NCBI GenBank assembly: GCA_011947345.1
Contig: JAAVTG010000542.1
Location: forward strand, 62,001 to 126,000
DNA from: Phytophthora quininea
Taxonomy: Eukaryota > Oomycota > Peronosporomycetes > Peronosporales > Peronosporaceae
Direction of reading: 5' to 3'
Length of the DNA: 64,000 nucleotides
The translations under genes and the position numbers were made by a program. The stretch's first letter is position 1, and the number at the start of each line of letters is the position of its first letter. Below are positions 32,091 to 41,899 of the stretch, piece after piece. The notes beneath the pieces were generated by a model. It was given only the letters and a program-made list of their open reading frames with translations, searched no databases and was not told the DNA's origin.

Positions 32091-32915
32091 TCAGTGGCTG
32101 ACGGCGAGTCCGTTTTGTCCGATCCATTCCAGCACGTGGTGGTGACCTCGCTCCGCCGCCGTCGAGTGCGCATTGCAGGAGCATGACATGTTGCAGTTCA
32201 AGTGCAGCCAACGCACCAGGTCGAGGTGGCCGTTGGCTGCAGCGCTGTCAATCGCCATGGTCGAGCCGCCTTCACGTCGATTCTCAAACAACCACTGGAC
32301 CACCTCCAAGTGACCCGCTCGAGCTGCCCAGTCCATCGCTTGTGTCGTGCACCCTTCCTGTCGATTGTTATGCAGCCAAAGAACAATGTCGAGCCTCCCG
32401 CTTCTCGCTGCACAGTCCATTGCTCTGGTCGTGCAGCCTTCAGATCGATTGTAGTGCAGCCACTGGATCACTTCAAGGTGACCGTTCTCGGCTGCATCAT
32501 CGAATGCAGACATCGTCACGCGGTGCTTGTCTCCACCGTGTTCATGCAGCCACTGCAGCACTTCGAGGTGTCCGTTGATCGCAGCGAACTCCATCGCCAA
32601 CGTCTTGCCGCACTGTAGGAAGTTCATCTGCAGGAACTTGACCACTTCCAGGTGCCCTCGTTCAGCTGCGACTTCCAGTGCGCTTTCAACTTCACGGATC
32701 GAGAAGCCGTTGGTTCCCAAATCGTGCTCTGCAGCGGCGTAGAGTCTGCTGAGCAGTGCGGCGTGTCCACCACCAGCAGCCTTCGCCAGCGTCCAGCACT
32801 TGGAATAGTCGATACACTCGCTGATGCTGCGCTTGACATGTTCGAGGTCGACCGCGTCGTTATGGCGGCCCAGCACCGTCACGCTGGCCAGGATTGACAC
32901 AGAAGTCGTTTCCAT
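32091..32915 (-). CDS. Ankyrin-repeat protein (274 aa)
   Basis: An intact ORF. The ATG at 32915 gives METTSVSILASVTVLGRHND as a typical short non-ankyrin head. About seven ankyrin units follow, for example RGHLEVVKFLQMNFLQCGKT, NGHLEVLQWLHEHGGDKH, NGHLEVIQWLHYNRSEGCTT, SGRLDIVLWLHNNRQEGCTT and AGHLEVVQWLFENRREGGST. The repeats are of the same oomycete class as the plus-strand cluster, but the N-terminus differs, so it is a separate subfamily. It converges with the 29305 gene. Protein-protein interaction is the expected role; the target is unknown. Confidence 0.85.
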   Translation of the reverse strand: METTSVSILASVTVLGRHNDAVDLEHVKRSISECIDYSKCWTLAKAAGGGHAALLSRLYAAAEHDLGTNGFSIREVESALEVAAERGHLEVVKFLQMNFLQCGKTLAMEFAAINGHLEVLQWLHEHGGDKHRVTMSAFDDAAENGHLEVIQWLHYNRSEGCTTRAMDCAARSGRLDIVLWLHNNRQEGCTTQAMDWAARAGHLEVVQWLFENRREGGSTMAIDSAAANGHLDLVRWLHLNCNMSCSCNAHSTAAERGHHHVLEWIGQNGLAVSH

Positions 32916-33230
32916 CTTACCAAGTAGTCTCCGAATCGAGGAATGAAACGAACAACGATTCTGATAATGTAAGAAGCGCCGTCGGATACAGCACTTCGAC
33001 ACGACAATTCGCCGCCGGAGATCGTGCCGACGGCGAGCAAAGTGACTTCGCCACTAGGTTGCGAGCACTCTCTGATTTCGACGGGGTTTGACGCATGCAC
33101 GTTGCAGTTCAAGGATGGTCCGAGCAGGAACCACTTCGGGGCGACGGGATTCACGAAGTGGAAGTGGAAGGCGGGGGTAGATTTCTAGCAGGCAGTTCTT
33201 GATAAGTTAATAGGCTGTGTGGGATCTGGG
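32916..33230. other. Intergenic
   Basis: Upstream of the minus-strand ankyrin gene, downstream of the next minus-strand gene. No distinct elements recognised. Confidence 0.3.
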
Positions 33231-33737
33231 CTAGCTGCAGAAGCATTCGTGGATGACTGGGAGTCTGTGCAAGTTTTGCTTCTGGGCCGTCCACATCGCC
33301 TTGGTGAACGGCACACTCTTGCCGGACACAATGTCGCGACTCCCTCGTCGCTGGGCGATTTTCTGGGGGATCGCGACCGGCGGGATGACGACTCGCTTCA
33401 TGGTGCTGAGGCGGAACCGCGTGGGGCGCTCGCGATGTTCGATGAGGATGCGGGTCTTGAGCTTCATGGCTTCGTGCAGACAGCGGTCGTACACTGGCGT
33501 AGTCGATTGGGGTATCTTGTCATGATGCTGACGGTGTTCGCGGTGTCTGTGGTGGTGGTGTCGGGACGGTGTTGGAGTTCGCAGATCGACGGAAGCGCCG
33601 TGGTGGGCGAGGAACAACAGACTTCGCCCTCGTTTGTGCTGCGGGACGTCTGAATTCGAGGCCGGGGCCGGGTGCACGGGTTTGCTGTGCTGGTGGCCTG
33701 GTCTGGCGAGCGCCAACGGCTTCGCAATGGCCATCAT
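33231..33737 (-). CDS. Small basic protein, tandem family member 1
   Basis: The ATG at 33737 (or the next codon) begins MMAIAKPLALARPGHQHSK, giving about 168 residues. A low-complexity middle contains a histidine-rich run (SRHHHHRHREHRQHHDK). The C-terminal half carries the block shared by three adjacent genes: VYDRCLHEAMKLKTR, PTRFRLSTMKRVVIPPVAIP, RRGSRDIVSGKSVPFTKAMW. It is strongly basic with no signal peptide or membrane segment. I do not recognise the family. The tandem layout and conserved C-terminal block argue that it is real coding sequence. Confidence 0.65.
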   Translation of the reverse strand: MMAIAKPLALARPGHQHSKPVHPAPASNSDVPQHKRGRSLLFLAHHGASVDLRTPTPSRHHHHRHREHRQHHDKIPQSTTPVYDRCLHEAMKLKTRILIEHRERPTRFRLSTMKRVVIPPVAIPQKIAQRRGSRDIVSGKSVPFTKAMWTAQKQNLHRLPVIHECFCS

Positions 33738-33988
33738 GGTGACGACGCGTTCGAGTCGTGCTCTGCAGACGAGGAAGGGCGGAATGGCTCCAGCGTCGCC
33801 GGCGCCGGTGCAAGTCGGGCGTCTTTGCTGCCGCCACTCGTTTCGACTCGTCGCATGGCCGGCAGGAACTCTCGGCCGCCCACTCGATGTCCACTTGCAG
33901 CCTGCGGCAATCCAGTGGCGCAGAAATCGGTCGGCATTAGCACTGGCAGGTGTGTTGACCACGGCGAGGAGCGGAGACCGACACCGCT

Positions 33989-34430
33989 TTATGAACGCGG
34001 CATGCAAACACGGAGGTGCCGAGCCCCTTCTTGACGCGCGAGCCCGAATGCGCCACTGCTGACGTTGGTTGGACTTGCTCCGAGCAATGCCGTCGCTGGT
34101 GGATCTTCATCGTTGTCCCAGAAGAGGAATCGGATCGAGTGGACACGGTCGAGTAAATGGACGAGGAGTGGGCCAGTGCCAGTGTGTGGATGTTGTTCGA
34201 TGAGCCTGGTGGGACCTGGTAGAACGGTGCCGTGTGGTGTCGTTGGTGCTTGGTTCAAGTTGGTCGACTTGAACCGCAGCGTGTCCTTGCTGCGCCAACA
34301 GCAACGATTTGTCGCCCAGCGACACCAAAGCGTCGTCACGGAGCTCTGCGGACGGCTCGCCAAACGTATCTGGAGCCTCGGATGCAATAACACCTTTGAA
34401 TAGTTGGGGAATAGCTTTTGATATTGACAT
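33989..34430 (-). CDS. Hypothetical protein with a single frameshift
   Basis: The ATG at 34430 starts MSISKAIPQLFKGVIASEAP, continuing DTFGEPSAELRDDALVSLGD and KSLLLAQQ. Near 34285-34298 the protein-like reading moves one frame to KDTLRFKSTNLNQAPTTPHG, TGTGPLLVHLLDRVHSIRFL and FWDNDEDPPATAL, ending at 33989. Joined length would be about 146 residues. It lies between members 1 and 2 of the small basic family but does not share their block. The function is not recognisable. Confidence 0.4.
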
Positions 34431-34477
34431 TTTTGTACACTAGTTTATCTCAAAATCGGTGGTGGTGGTGGTGAGCT

Positions 34478-34979
34478 TCACGCCTCGATGGCGTTGTCTT
34501 CACGGAGCACGGGCAGCATGTAGAGCCTTCGGAGCACAAGCTGCTGGCGCATCTTCTCGGTCTCCCACATGCCTCTCGTGAACGGCACGCGCTGGCCGCC
34601 CACAAAGTCCTTGCTGCCGCGCTTCTCGGCGATGGACTTGGGGATGTTGACAGGCGGCACGATAACGCGCTTCATGACCGCGAGGCGGAAGCGGGTGGCC
34701 GGTTTGTGGTGGTCGCGGCCCAGACGGGCCTTGAGCTGCATGGCGTCCTCGAGACACTGCTCGTAGACCGAGTGCGGCTCGCAGCACGAGCACTCGGACG
34801 ACTGTGAGCGAGCCACGTAGCTGCGCTTGTGTTTGCGCGTGACGCGGTGGGACGACGGGGCCTCCACCGTCACGTCGATGGCCTTGTGGCGGCGACCGAG
34901 GCCCAGCAGGGTCAGACCCTTCTGCTTGGGCACCTCGGCGTCGGCCGCAGGTTTGCGAAAGAGACTTGGCGATGGCCAT
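34478..34979 (-). CDS. Small basic protein, tandem family member 2
   Basis: The conserved block reads VYEQCLEDAMQLKAR, ATRFRLAVMKRVIVPPVNIP, KRGSKDFVGGQRVPFTRGMW and ends at 34478. The family start MAIAK occurs at 34979, but it is one frame away from the body (LFRKPAADAEVPKQKGLTLL), so either one base is missing close to the start or the true start differs. A cysteine cluster (SSECSCCEPHS) lies before the conserved block. Basic, soluble, about 165 residues. Closest to member 1. Confidence 0.6.
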
Positions 34980-35176
34980 GGTTGCAGTTTGTTTGGTCTG
35001 TGGACTTGCGCTCGGGCAGGCAAATTGGAGAATGACCACACAGCAACGCGGTGCACTTTTGTCGCTTCCCGGCTCTCGCGATTGGTCGTACTTAAGTGGA
35101 TTTTACCTGGGTTTTGTATGCTTTTGCGCCCGGGTTTTGCTCCGCGGGAGTCGCCGCGTGTCGCGAACGCAAGCTC

Positions 35177-35286
35177 GGAAAAAGAACCTCACTTGGTGTT
35201 TGTATACATCGAAAGAGCCGGAAGCGCACCGCGTATCCACCAACACTCACGCCATCGGAAAAAGAACTTGCCTTGGTGTTTGTATG
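35177..35286. repeat. Pair of 30-bp direct repeats, 80 bp apart
   Basis: The sequence starting CGGAAAAAGAACCT at 35177 and ending TTGGTGTTTGTAT recurs at 35257 with three differences. The intervening DNA is not obviously repeated. The pair lies upstream of family member 2 (minus strand), so it may have a regulatory role or be a duplication scar. Confidence 0.6.
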
Positions 35287-35459
35287 GAGTGTTACCGGTA
35301 TACCAGATCTGGACCCTGAGCAAGCGACTCACAAGTCTCCGGTCATTTCCGTCGACGAAACATTCCGACTTCAACGCGTTGCCGATCACTTCAAGCGCAT
35401 TTATCGTTTGGAAACGCTACGTTATCGTTTAACACACACCAATTACTCATTCCTCCCGT

Positions 35460-35810
35460 CTAATAGGCGCAGCCCTCGCGGATTCGACACAGCAGACGCT
35501 TCATCTTGAACAGGTCCTTCTGCTGCTGCCACATGAGCCTGGTCAGCGGCACGGCCTTGCCCGAGACCATGTGCGAGAGCTTGGTCGGGTCCGCCAGCTC
35601 GGCCGGGATCTCGACCGGTGGCTTCACCACGCGCTTCAACTTGCCAAAGTGGAACTTGTACGAGCGCGGCTGCGACTCCCACACGCGGCGCTTTAAAGCT
35701 GCAGCCTCGGGCGGCAGACCATCACAGTTGAGTTTGTGCCTTCGACGAGGATGTACAGAAGCAGAGGAGGCTGTAGCAACCGTAGTCTGAGGCGCTTTCG
35801 CTTTGGCCAT
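35460..35810 (-). CDS. Small basic protein, tandem family member 3
   Basis: The ATG at 35810 starts MAKAKAPQTTVATASSASVH, 116 residues, intact. The shared block is clear though diverged: SYKFHFGKLKRVVKPPVEIP, LSHMVSGKAVPLTRLMWQQQ. With members 1 and 2 this defines a consensus of roughly RxxxMKRVVxPPVxIP followed by SGxxVPxTRxMWxxQK. Its short low-complexity part suggests the conserved C-terminal block is the functional core. Function unknown. Confidence 0.7.
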   Translation of the reverse strand: MAKAKAPQTTVATASSASVHPRRRHKLNCDGLPPEAAALKRRVWESQPRSYKFHFGKLKRVVKPPVEIPAELADPTKLSHMVSGKAVPLTRLMWQQQKDLFKMKRLLCRIREGCAY

Positions 35811-37177
35811 GGCGAGGCCGCTCACGGGCAGCAGTGGAGTCCGCGACGCGAAACGCTGGCGGCGGTACGGACTATGCGATGGCGGTCGCGGATCCTCCGA
35901 CTGAGGTAATACCTGCTTGAGATTCTGTGGCGACGCTGCATGCGGGGAGAGTTGTGGACCGAGTCCCATGGCCGACTACGCGTGCGCTTCGCGGGGAAGA
36001 AGGCTGAATGGCTAAGAAACGCTGGGGTCACTTCGTGTGCGGGATCCGTCTATGCTGGCACCGCACTTCGTGTCGCAAGGTCCAAACGCTAAATGGACCA
36101 TGCGATTGGTGCTGAAGTGTTGGGGCGTCGAGGTGAAGTGATCCTGGTGGGAATGCTCGACTTGTTTGATTGGAGGCATTTCTGCAGGACAAGTCGGTGT
36201 GCTGATGCTGAACTTGGTCTCAGCGACTTCTTGGATGGCAATCGCACTCCGATGGTTAGATCGATGAACTTCTCCTGCGAACCAAGCTTGGATAAGTTTA
36301 CTTGCTGCGCTTGTGTCGCAAGGACCGTCGCGTGGTCTTCTCGAAGTGCGACTGAGTGAAGGTTTTGCGGTGTGATCTGCCGGCGATGCGGGTCGATCGT
36401 TTTGCACCGGAACTTGGTAGCGATCACTGACGTCAATTGCGAGCAGCAAACCAACTACACTGGAACTCCATTTGCTTGTCGAGAAGTCCACGAGCAGGCC
36501 ACCAGCTCGAGTACTTAAACACAGAGACACGAAGACACATAAGACGCTTCTTGCGCGCCGTAGAGTATCGGGCCAAGCTCGAAAATACCTGTTTTGGCAG
36601 ACATTCGCTCCGCGATATTCATCCAAGCAACTTCCAGTATCGTCGGTTCCATTGGGCTTAATCCAGAGTGAGGAGAAAGCCCGTGGCAAGGTTCGGCGTG
36701 CAGCACAGGAGCAGGAACAACTCTGTCACCGTTGATGCAGCAGACAACCTGGAGATTTGGATTGCGCGGCGCTCGTCAAGTCGAAATCATTGTTGTCTTG
36801 AGTGTGAACTTCACACTAAAGCGGCAGATAAAGTTTCCGCCACGCTCGTATTCGTCAAAGCCTTCGCCAGCCAGCGCTCGGAAACCTTGTTAACGACACT
36901 GACGCAGCCTACCGGCGGAGTCTTGGTCCTCCAACAACTTCCACACTGCATCAACAACGTGCATCCATCCAGGCGGAAGCGAGAAGTGCGGCTGGGCCGA
37001 TCGTGCAAATCGCTCTGTGTCAGCCCAGCATACATATTGGAGGCTCAAGGCCATGACATCTGGTGCCGCTGAAGCGGATCGGCCTCTACATGCGCTGGTC
37101 CTTGTCAATGGTCTCACTTTGCGTTGCCAGCAGCGGCACTCGTCTCACTTGCAGATTGTCGAGAATATCCTCACACC
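35811..37177. other. Long intergenic stretch with one weak ORF
   Basis: A minus-strand ORF at 36454-36089 (about 121 residues; DHATVLATQAQQVNLSKLGS, KFIDLTIGVRLPSKKSLRPS) has protein-like composition but no known relatives. A short perfect inverted repeat AGTGTGAA-C-TTCACACT lies at 36801-36817. The 3' part should hold the promoter of the mannanase. Otherwise nothing was recognised. Confidence 0.3.
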
Positions 37178-38634
37178 ATGAAGGCTTTCGCTGCTGCCTC
37201 TGCTTTGGTGGCGTTGGCCGCCCAATACGCCACAGCAGGCTTCGTGAAGACGTCTGGCACGGCGTTTGAGGTCGACGGTTCGCCATTCTACGTGTTCGGA
37301 ACCAATGCCTACTGGGCGTCGGAGATCACCTGGGTAAGCTACAGCATTCCCAATACTTTCAAGAGGCTTGTAGGTCTGATGGTGTCGTTGCAATCTTGTA
37401 GAGTAAGGCTGACCTCACCACCATCTTCAGCACCATGGCCAAGAACGACTTGACTGTGTGTCGTCTGTGGGGCTTCGCCGACCTCAACACAACTGGCACG
37501 GCGCCGTACAACATCGTCTACCAGTTGTGGGAGAACGGGAAGCCCACGGTGAATACGGGCGACAACGGTCTCGGATACTTCGACGAGGTCGTCGCTGCGG
37601 CCAAAGCTGCGGGTGTCAAGCTGATTGTGCCGTTCGTCAACAACTGGTCCGACTACGGAGGCATCGGTGAGTTTGTTGCTTGGTGAGATGTTGAAGTGAA
37701 CTTACCTGCTTGCAGATGTGTACGTCCAACAGCTCGGAGGCACCTACCACGACGACTTCTACACGAACGAGAAGATCAAGTCGGCCTACAAGAACTTCGT
37801 CAAGACGTTCGTCAACCGCTATGCGGATGAAGAGACCATCATGGCGTGGCAGCTGTGCAACGAATGCCGCTGCGCTGGTTCCGGCGGCGTCAAAGACTCC
37901 GGCAATTGTAACACCACGACACTTACGGACTGGATCACGGAGATGTCCTCGGTGCGTTCTCACTTGATCCAACGTCGGGTTCCTCTTCTTCTAACATCTT
38001 TGTTTCTGTCTTGCAGTACATCAAAACACTCGACTCGAACCACCTGGTGGCGTCAGGAAGTGAAGGCTTCATGAACACGGACAGCAGCGTGTATCTCTAC
38101 TCAGGACCGTCGGGCGTCGACTTCGACGCCAACTTGGCCATTGACAGCATCGACTATGGCTCCTACCACGCCTACCCTGACTCATGGGGCGTCGACACCG
38201 CCAAGGCCGAGTCGTGGGGCGTGAAGTGGATCGACGACCACACGGCTTCTGGTACCAAGGCGAAAAAGCCTGTCGTGATGGAGGAGTACGGCATCAAGGC
38301 TCTGGACTCGGCGTCCTACATCTCGTGGAGCAACGAGGTATACTCGAAGAAGTCGCACATGCAGTACTGGCAGTTCGGTGTCAAGTCGCTGAGCACGACC
38401 GATGACGGCTACACCATCTACGACACCGACTCCCTGTTCTCGACCGCCATCTCTACTGCTGCTGCTAAGTTCGCTAAGCTCAGTGGGACATCAACCTCGA
38501 CGTCGACGAATTCGTCGTCTTCCACGAGCACGACGACGGCTGGCTCTTCTAGTTCGGCGACTAGCGTGGCTGGGGATGCCAGTACCTTGACGGACAGCAC
38601 CGATGCTTCAGCTGTCGATGCGTCTTCTCGTTGA
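37178..38634 (+). CDS. Secreted GH5 endo-beta-1,4-mannanase (four exons)
   Basis: Exons 37178-37333, 37402-37666, 37716-37951 and 38017-38634, with introns of 68, 49 and 65 bases (GTAAGC...GTAG, GTGAGT...GCAG, GTGCGT...GCAG), give 424 residues in frame. A signal peptide (MKAFAAASALVALAAQYATA) precedes the mature start. GH5 hallmarks are GTNAYW, VCRLWGFAD, WQLCNE with general acid/base Glu about 190, YGSYHAYPDSWG, and VVMEEYG with the nucleophile Glu at about 308-309. The residue after the acid/base Glu is Cys, where Pro is usual (NEP). A Ser/Thr-rich tail of about 55 residues may be O-glycosylated. The enzyme cuts beta-1,4-mannan in plant walls and belongs with the nearby pectin methylesterase in secreted wall degradation. 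Confidence 0.92.
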
Positions 38635-38681
38635 AGTGTCTTGTTCAACGAGTTGGCAGAGGCATAAATAACTACGTCTGC

Positions 38682-39972
38682 GGTCTCGAGGTTCGAGGAA
38701 GTGGGAGAGCACGAGCGAGGTTTTTTGCAAGACGACGGCGCGCTCCAGCTCACACTTTGAATCCACACTGCCGCCGCTCAACCTCCACGACAGCCCAGCA
38801 TCGAACCCCTCCGCTAGCCGCTACTATCGTAAGCAGCCTCGTCTCGAATCACTCCGCGCAAGCCTGTTCCACCAACGATGTCCATCAGCTCGGCGTTTGC
38901 TCCTCACGCCTCCAAACTGTCTTCGAAGACAGTTGTTTCTTACATGTACTGGGATGAGACCGCTGCTGGGCGAGTTTGCAATGCATGCAACAAACTCGTG
39001 AAGCAGATGAAGACAGCAGGGTACACCAACCTCATGGGACATCTCGGACTCAAACACGCAAACTACGAAGAAGTGGTCCGCATGTGCATTCGAGAGAAAA
39101 AACGATTCGATGGACATGTTCGTCGATCGGGATGCAATGGCCACCTGCCAGTGGATGAAGATGGTGGGTCAAAAGAACTTTACGTTCGCGGACGTGGACG
39201 ACGAGATCGTCAGAGCGGCTGTCAAGTTCGAATCCATTAGCTCAAAGACGTTGAAGGCGCGTATGGTCTCCTGCGTAGACCTAATCGAACCTTTGTCCGC
39301 GAAGAGCTAAAGTAACAATTGGCACCAGTAGAAACCAGCGCCATCCATCGACTTCTGCGCTCCCAGAATATGATTCGATTAATTGTGCTAGTGCTTGTGT
39401 CTCCACAGGAACCGGCGTAAAGCGAAGCAAGTCTAAATCGACCCGCCCAGGCACTTCAACGAAAAAACGCACCAAAGCCTCTAGTGTTCGTACACAAGGT
39501 CTGCATCTTCGAGTGGTGTACGGCGAAAACGGGCAGCAGTCGCCTACCATCAGACGCCGCAGATCACCTGGGAAGTCAAAGCAGCTATCGAAGAGAGATC
39601 CAAGTCCAGAGAGGAATATCGCTCGAAGTACATCGATTCGTCTTGGCTTCCTGCTACCTTCACCTAGGTGGAACGACTGTTCTTTGCAGTGAAGTGCATG
39701 CTTGGATATATGCGTAAGCGAGTGAGTGCGGAGACGCTCGAGCCAATCCTCCTTGAGGATTATTGGGATCTTTGTTGCAAACGAAATCATTTCGGAGGCA
39801 GTGCGGGTAGCTTGTGAAGATACCGAAACAAAGACGGAAGAGCACGACAGCTACGAGTAGAAGTTGCTAGTTGCCCTCACGATTCTAACAATATTGGTCG
39901 AGGTCGCCACAATCAATATTGTGGAGGACAATGTTTACAATGTAACAATGCCAATGTTTTTTTCGATCCCTG
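38682..39972 (+). mobile_element. hAT-like element, copy 2
   Basis: The element begins near GGTCTCGAGGTTCGAGGAAG (38682) and ends with GATCCCTG at 39965-39972, which is the reverse complement of the start of copy 1. It contains a BED-finger coding region (38878 on). Further on it codes for VERLFFAVKCMLGYMRKR (about 39667-39720), a good match to the hAT C-terminal dimerisation domain. The middle of the transposase, including the catalytic RNase-H-like core, is missing, so it is a non-autonomous derivative. It lies about 45 bases after the mannanase stop. Confidence 0.8.
38878..39309 (+). pseudogene. hAT transposase N-terminus with BED zinc finger
   Basis: The ATG at 38878 gives MSISSAFAPHASKLSSKTVV, then SYMYWDETAAGRVCNACNKL and KTAGYTNLMGHLGLKH. 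The C-x2-C...H-x4-H spacing with aromatic Tyr/Trp is a BED-type DNA-binding finger. After about residue 75 the frame changes (DGMFVDRDAMATCQWMKMVG; NFTFADVDDEIVRAAVKFES). No catalytic core follows, so only the DNA-binding part remains. Confidence 0.75.
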
Positions 39973-41336
39973 CATGCTGACACCTCTGCTGCGTCGACGA
40001 TGTGGTCACGTTCTTGACCACGTCCTGGACGCACAAAACCTGTTGCAGGCACCATGAGTATGCACTACGCGATACTGTAACTGGGCGGCCGTAACATCAG
40101 TGGTACATGTAGCTGCTGCTACGGGATTGGTAGCATCCGCGACAATGGAGGTGGCTACATCTACCATAGCAGTACCAGGGCCGGCAGTACAAATTGGTAG
40201 CAGTGACAGCACTTGCGGCAGCGGACAGGATGGCTACGGCGCCAACAGTGTCAGCAAGAGCGTCGGTGTAGGCGAGAGTAACCCCAGTACACACCAGAGC
40301 AGCAGTCACGACGCAACGGAAACGGCGACAACAGGGATTTGGCGGTGACAGCAGACACGGCAGAAGCCACGCGAGGAAGGACACACGGCGGTGGTGACGT
40401 CAGTCGACACTCAGCGATCCCCGGAGCCAGCACGCACGAAGGAGAGTCGTACGTTGCAGGAGGGCTGGACCGCCTGAAGGGAATCGGAATGGTGCCAGAC
40501 CTGAGCGAAGCGAGCGGGACGCTAAGTACGGAATTAGCGGCGGAGGCAACGAGTGGCAGCAGAGAAGCAGGCCCGGCCGCTGTGACATCGGTCGAGGTCG
40601 AGGAGGAGAAAGAATACAGCACGCGCGGCTGAGTGGCGGCGTGGAGGATCGAGCATGTCGAGTAGGGGCCAGTGCGTCCCGTAGTCTGCTGGCAGCTGCG
40701 AGAGGGCTAGTGCTGGAGCCATCGACGCCCGAGTGGTTAAGTGGGCAACGCTAGTGACTAGCGGGCAGTCAGCGAGCTGTTCGAGGGACTCGACGCGACC
40801 GACACACGTAGGAGTACTTGGCAGTGCACGCGTATTGTAGCCGATTATTCAGAGACGAATACAAATAGGTGGTAACGTCAGCAGTGGCGGGGCTACCGGC
40901 GCGACTTAGGGCGTCCCCGAGGCGAGGCCAACAGGAGTGCAGACGCTCGTTAACGCCAGGGACCCTAGAGAAGCGGCGAACAGCACTGAGAGCAGCGGCC
41001 ACCCGGTGTCCGGGGTGAGAGCTGCCACGTTACAATACGAAGAGAAGCACGCTTGTCTTTGTGTCCGTGGTATCTGTGTGCAAGCGCACAATAATTATGC
41101 ACCGCTGCTTACACAAATATACGTCTCGCTGGTTTCTAGTGGCTACTTCACAGCAATATCTTTCCCTATGGTCCTCGAGAATTCTGGAGGGCACAAAGTG
41201 CCAGTATGTTAATTTAAATGAGCGCCACCATGCCCACTTTTTATCAATTGCTCCAGTGCATCTCAAAATCGAGCTTGCCATGGCTCCATTCCCGAATTCA
41301 CTAGATTGGTCTCCGGCGCGGTGTTGACAGGTGATC
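39973..41336. other. Repeat-rich intergenic DNA
   Basis: GC-rich, Thr/Ala/Gly-coding low-complexity ORFs in several frames (for example 40339-40632) without recognisable domains. The reading near 40770-40865 (ELFEGLDATDTRRSTWQC) looks protein-like and may be a retroelement relic, but I could not support this. Confidence 0.3.
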
Positions 41337-41800
41337 ATGGCCAGTGAAAGGCATCCAGGTAAAAACAAAAGAACATTTTCAGGCGAACCGATAACTGACG
41401 GCGAGAGTGCTTTATTGAGGAATTTCATTGTGGATCGGCAGCGAGAACTTAACGCATGGAATGAAGAACGATGGAGTAGATGTTTGCTGGAAGCCCGCTG
41501 TATTAGAGACATGCATAAGAAGGAGGGTATAACGATTAAAAGAAGAGAGAGATGAATCGCATTCGTCAGCGACGTTGGCGTGACAAAAACAAAGAGTTGG
41601 CAAGTGTCGAGAACTCTAAAACCGGCGATGCAGTTGATGAGCGGATTACAAGACCTGTTAGCAAATCGGTGAAACCTCTAGATGCTGAAAATAATAGGGA
41701 GATGGACCCCATTCGTCAGTGGCGTTGGTGTGCCAGAAAAAAGAATTGGCGAGTGTTGAGAGCTCCAAAACCGGCAATGCGGTTGATGGCTGGAATTTAA
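41337..41800 (+). pseudogene. Charged ORFs, possible Helitron 3 accessory part
   Basis: The ATG at 41337 after an AG (TTGACAG) starts MASERHPGKNKRTFSGEPIT and runs 72 residues to 41555, rich in Arg/Glu. An overlapping frame continues IRQRRWRDKNKELASVENSK, and a second copy reads IRQWRW...KELASVESSKTG. These resemble the charged heads ahead of Helitron Rep proteins and lie on the same strand as the Helitron 3 fragments downstream. The assignment is an inference. Confidence 0.3.
41560..41792. repeat. Direct repeat of ~82 bp, 151 bp apart
   Basis: ATTCGTCAGCGACGTTGGCG at 41560 and ATTCGTCAGTGGCGTTGGTG at 41711 begin two copies that stay alignable through AAAACCGGCGATGCAGTTGATG and AAAACCGGCAATGCGGTTGATG. 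Both would code for the same charged peptide. The copies are about 85 percent alike by eye. Confidence 0.7.
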
Positions 41801-41899
41801 ACCTTGTATGCAACGCTAATGAGAGATACTTAGGCGAGGTGGTGAACCTTTTTCCGCCCAGGGTGTATAGCGGCCTAGGATATGAAGGCAAATCGAAGT

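Noticed and set aside
32183..32618. Plus-strand ORFs opposite the 274-residue ankyrin gene
   Set aside because: The repeats seen are mirror images of the ankyrin repeats on the minus strand.
40100..40632. Gly/Thr/Ser-rich ORFs as a secreted or cell-wall protein
   Set aside because: Open frames occur in several phases at once from GC-rich low-complexity sequence; no signal peptide or domain.
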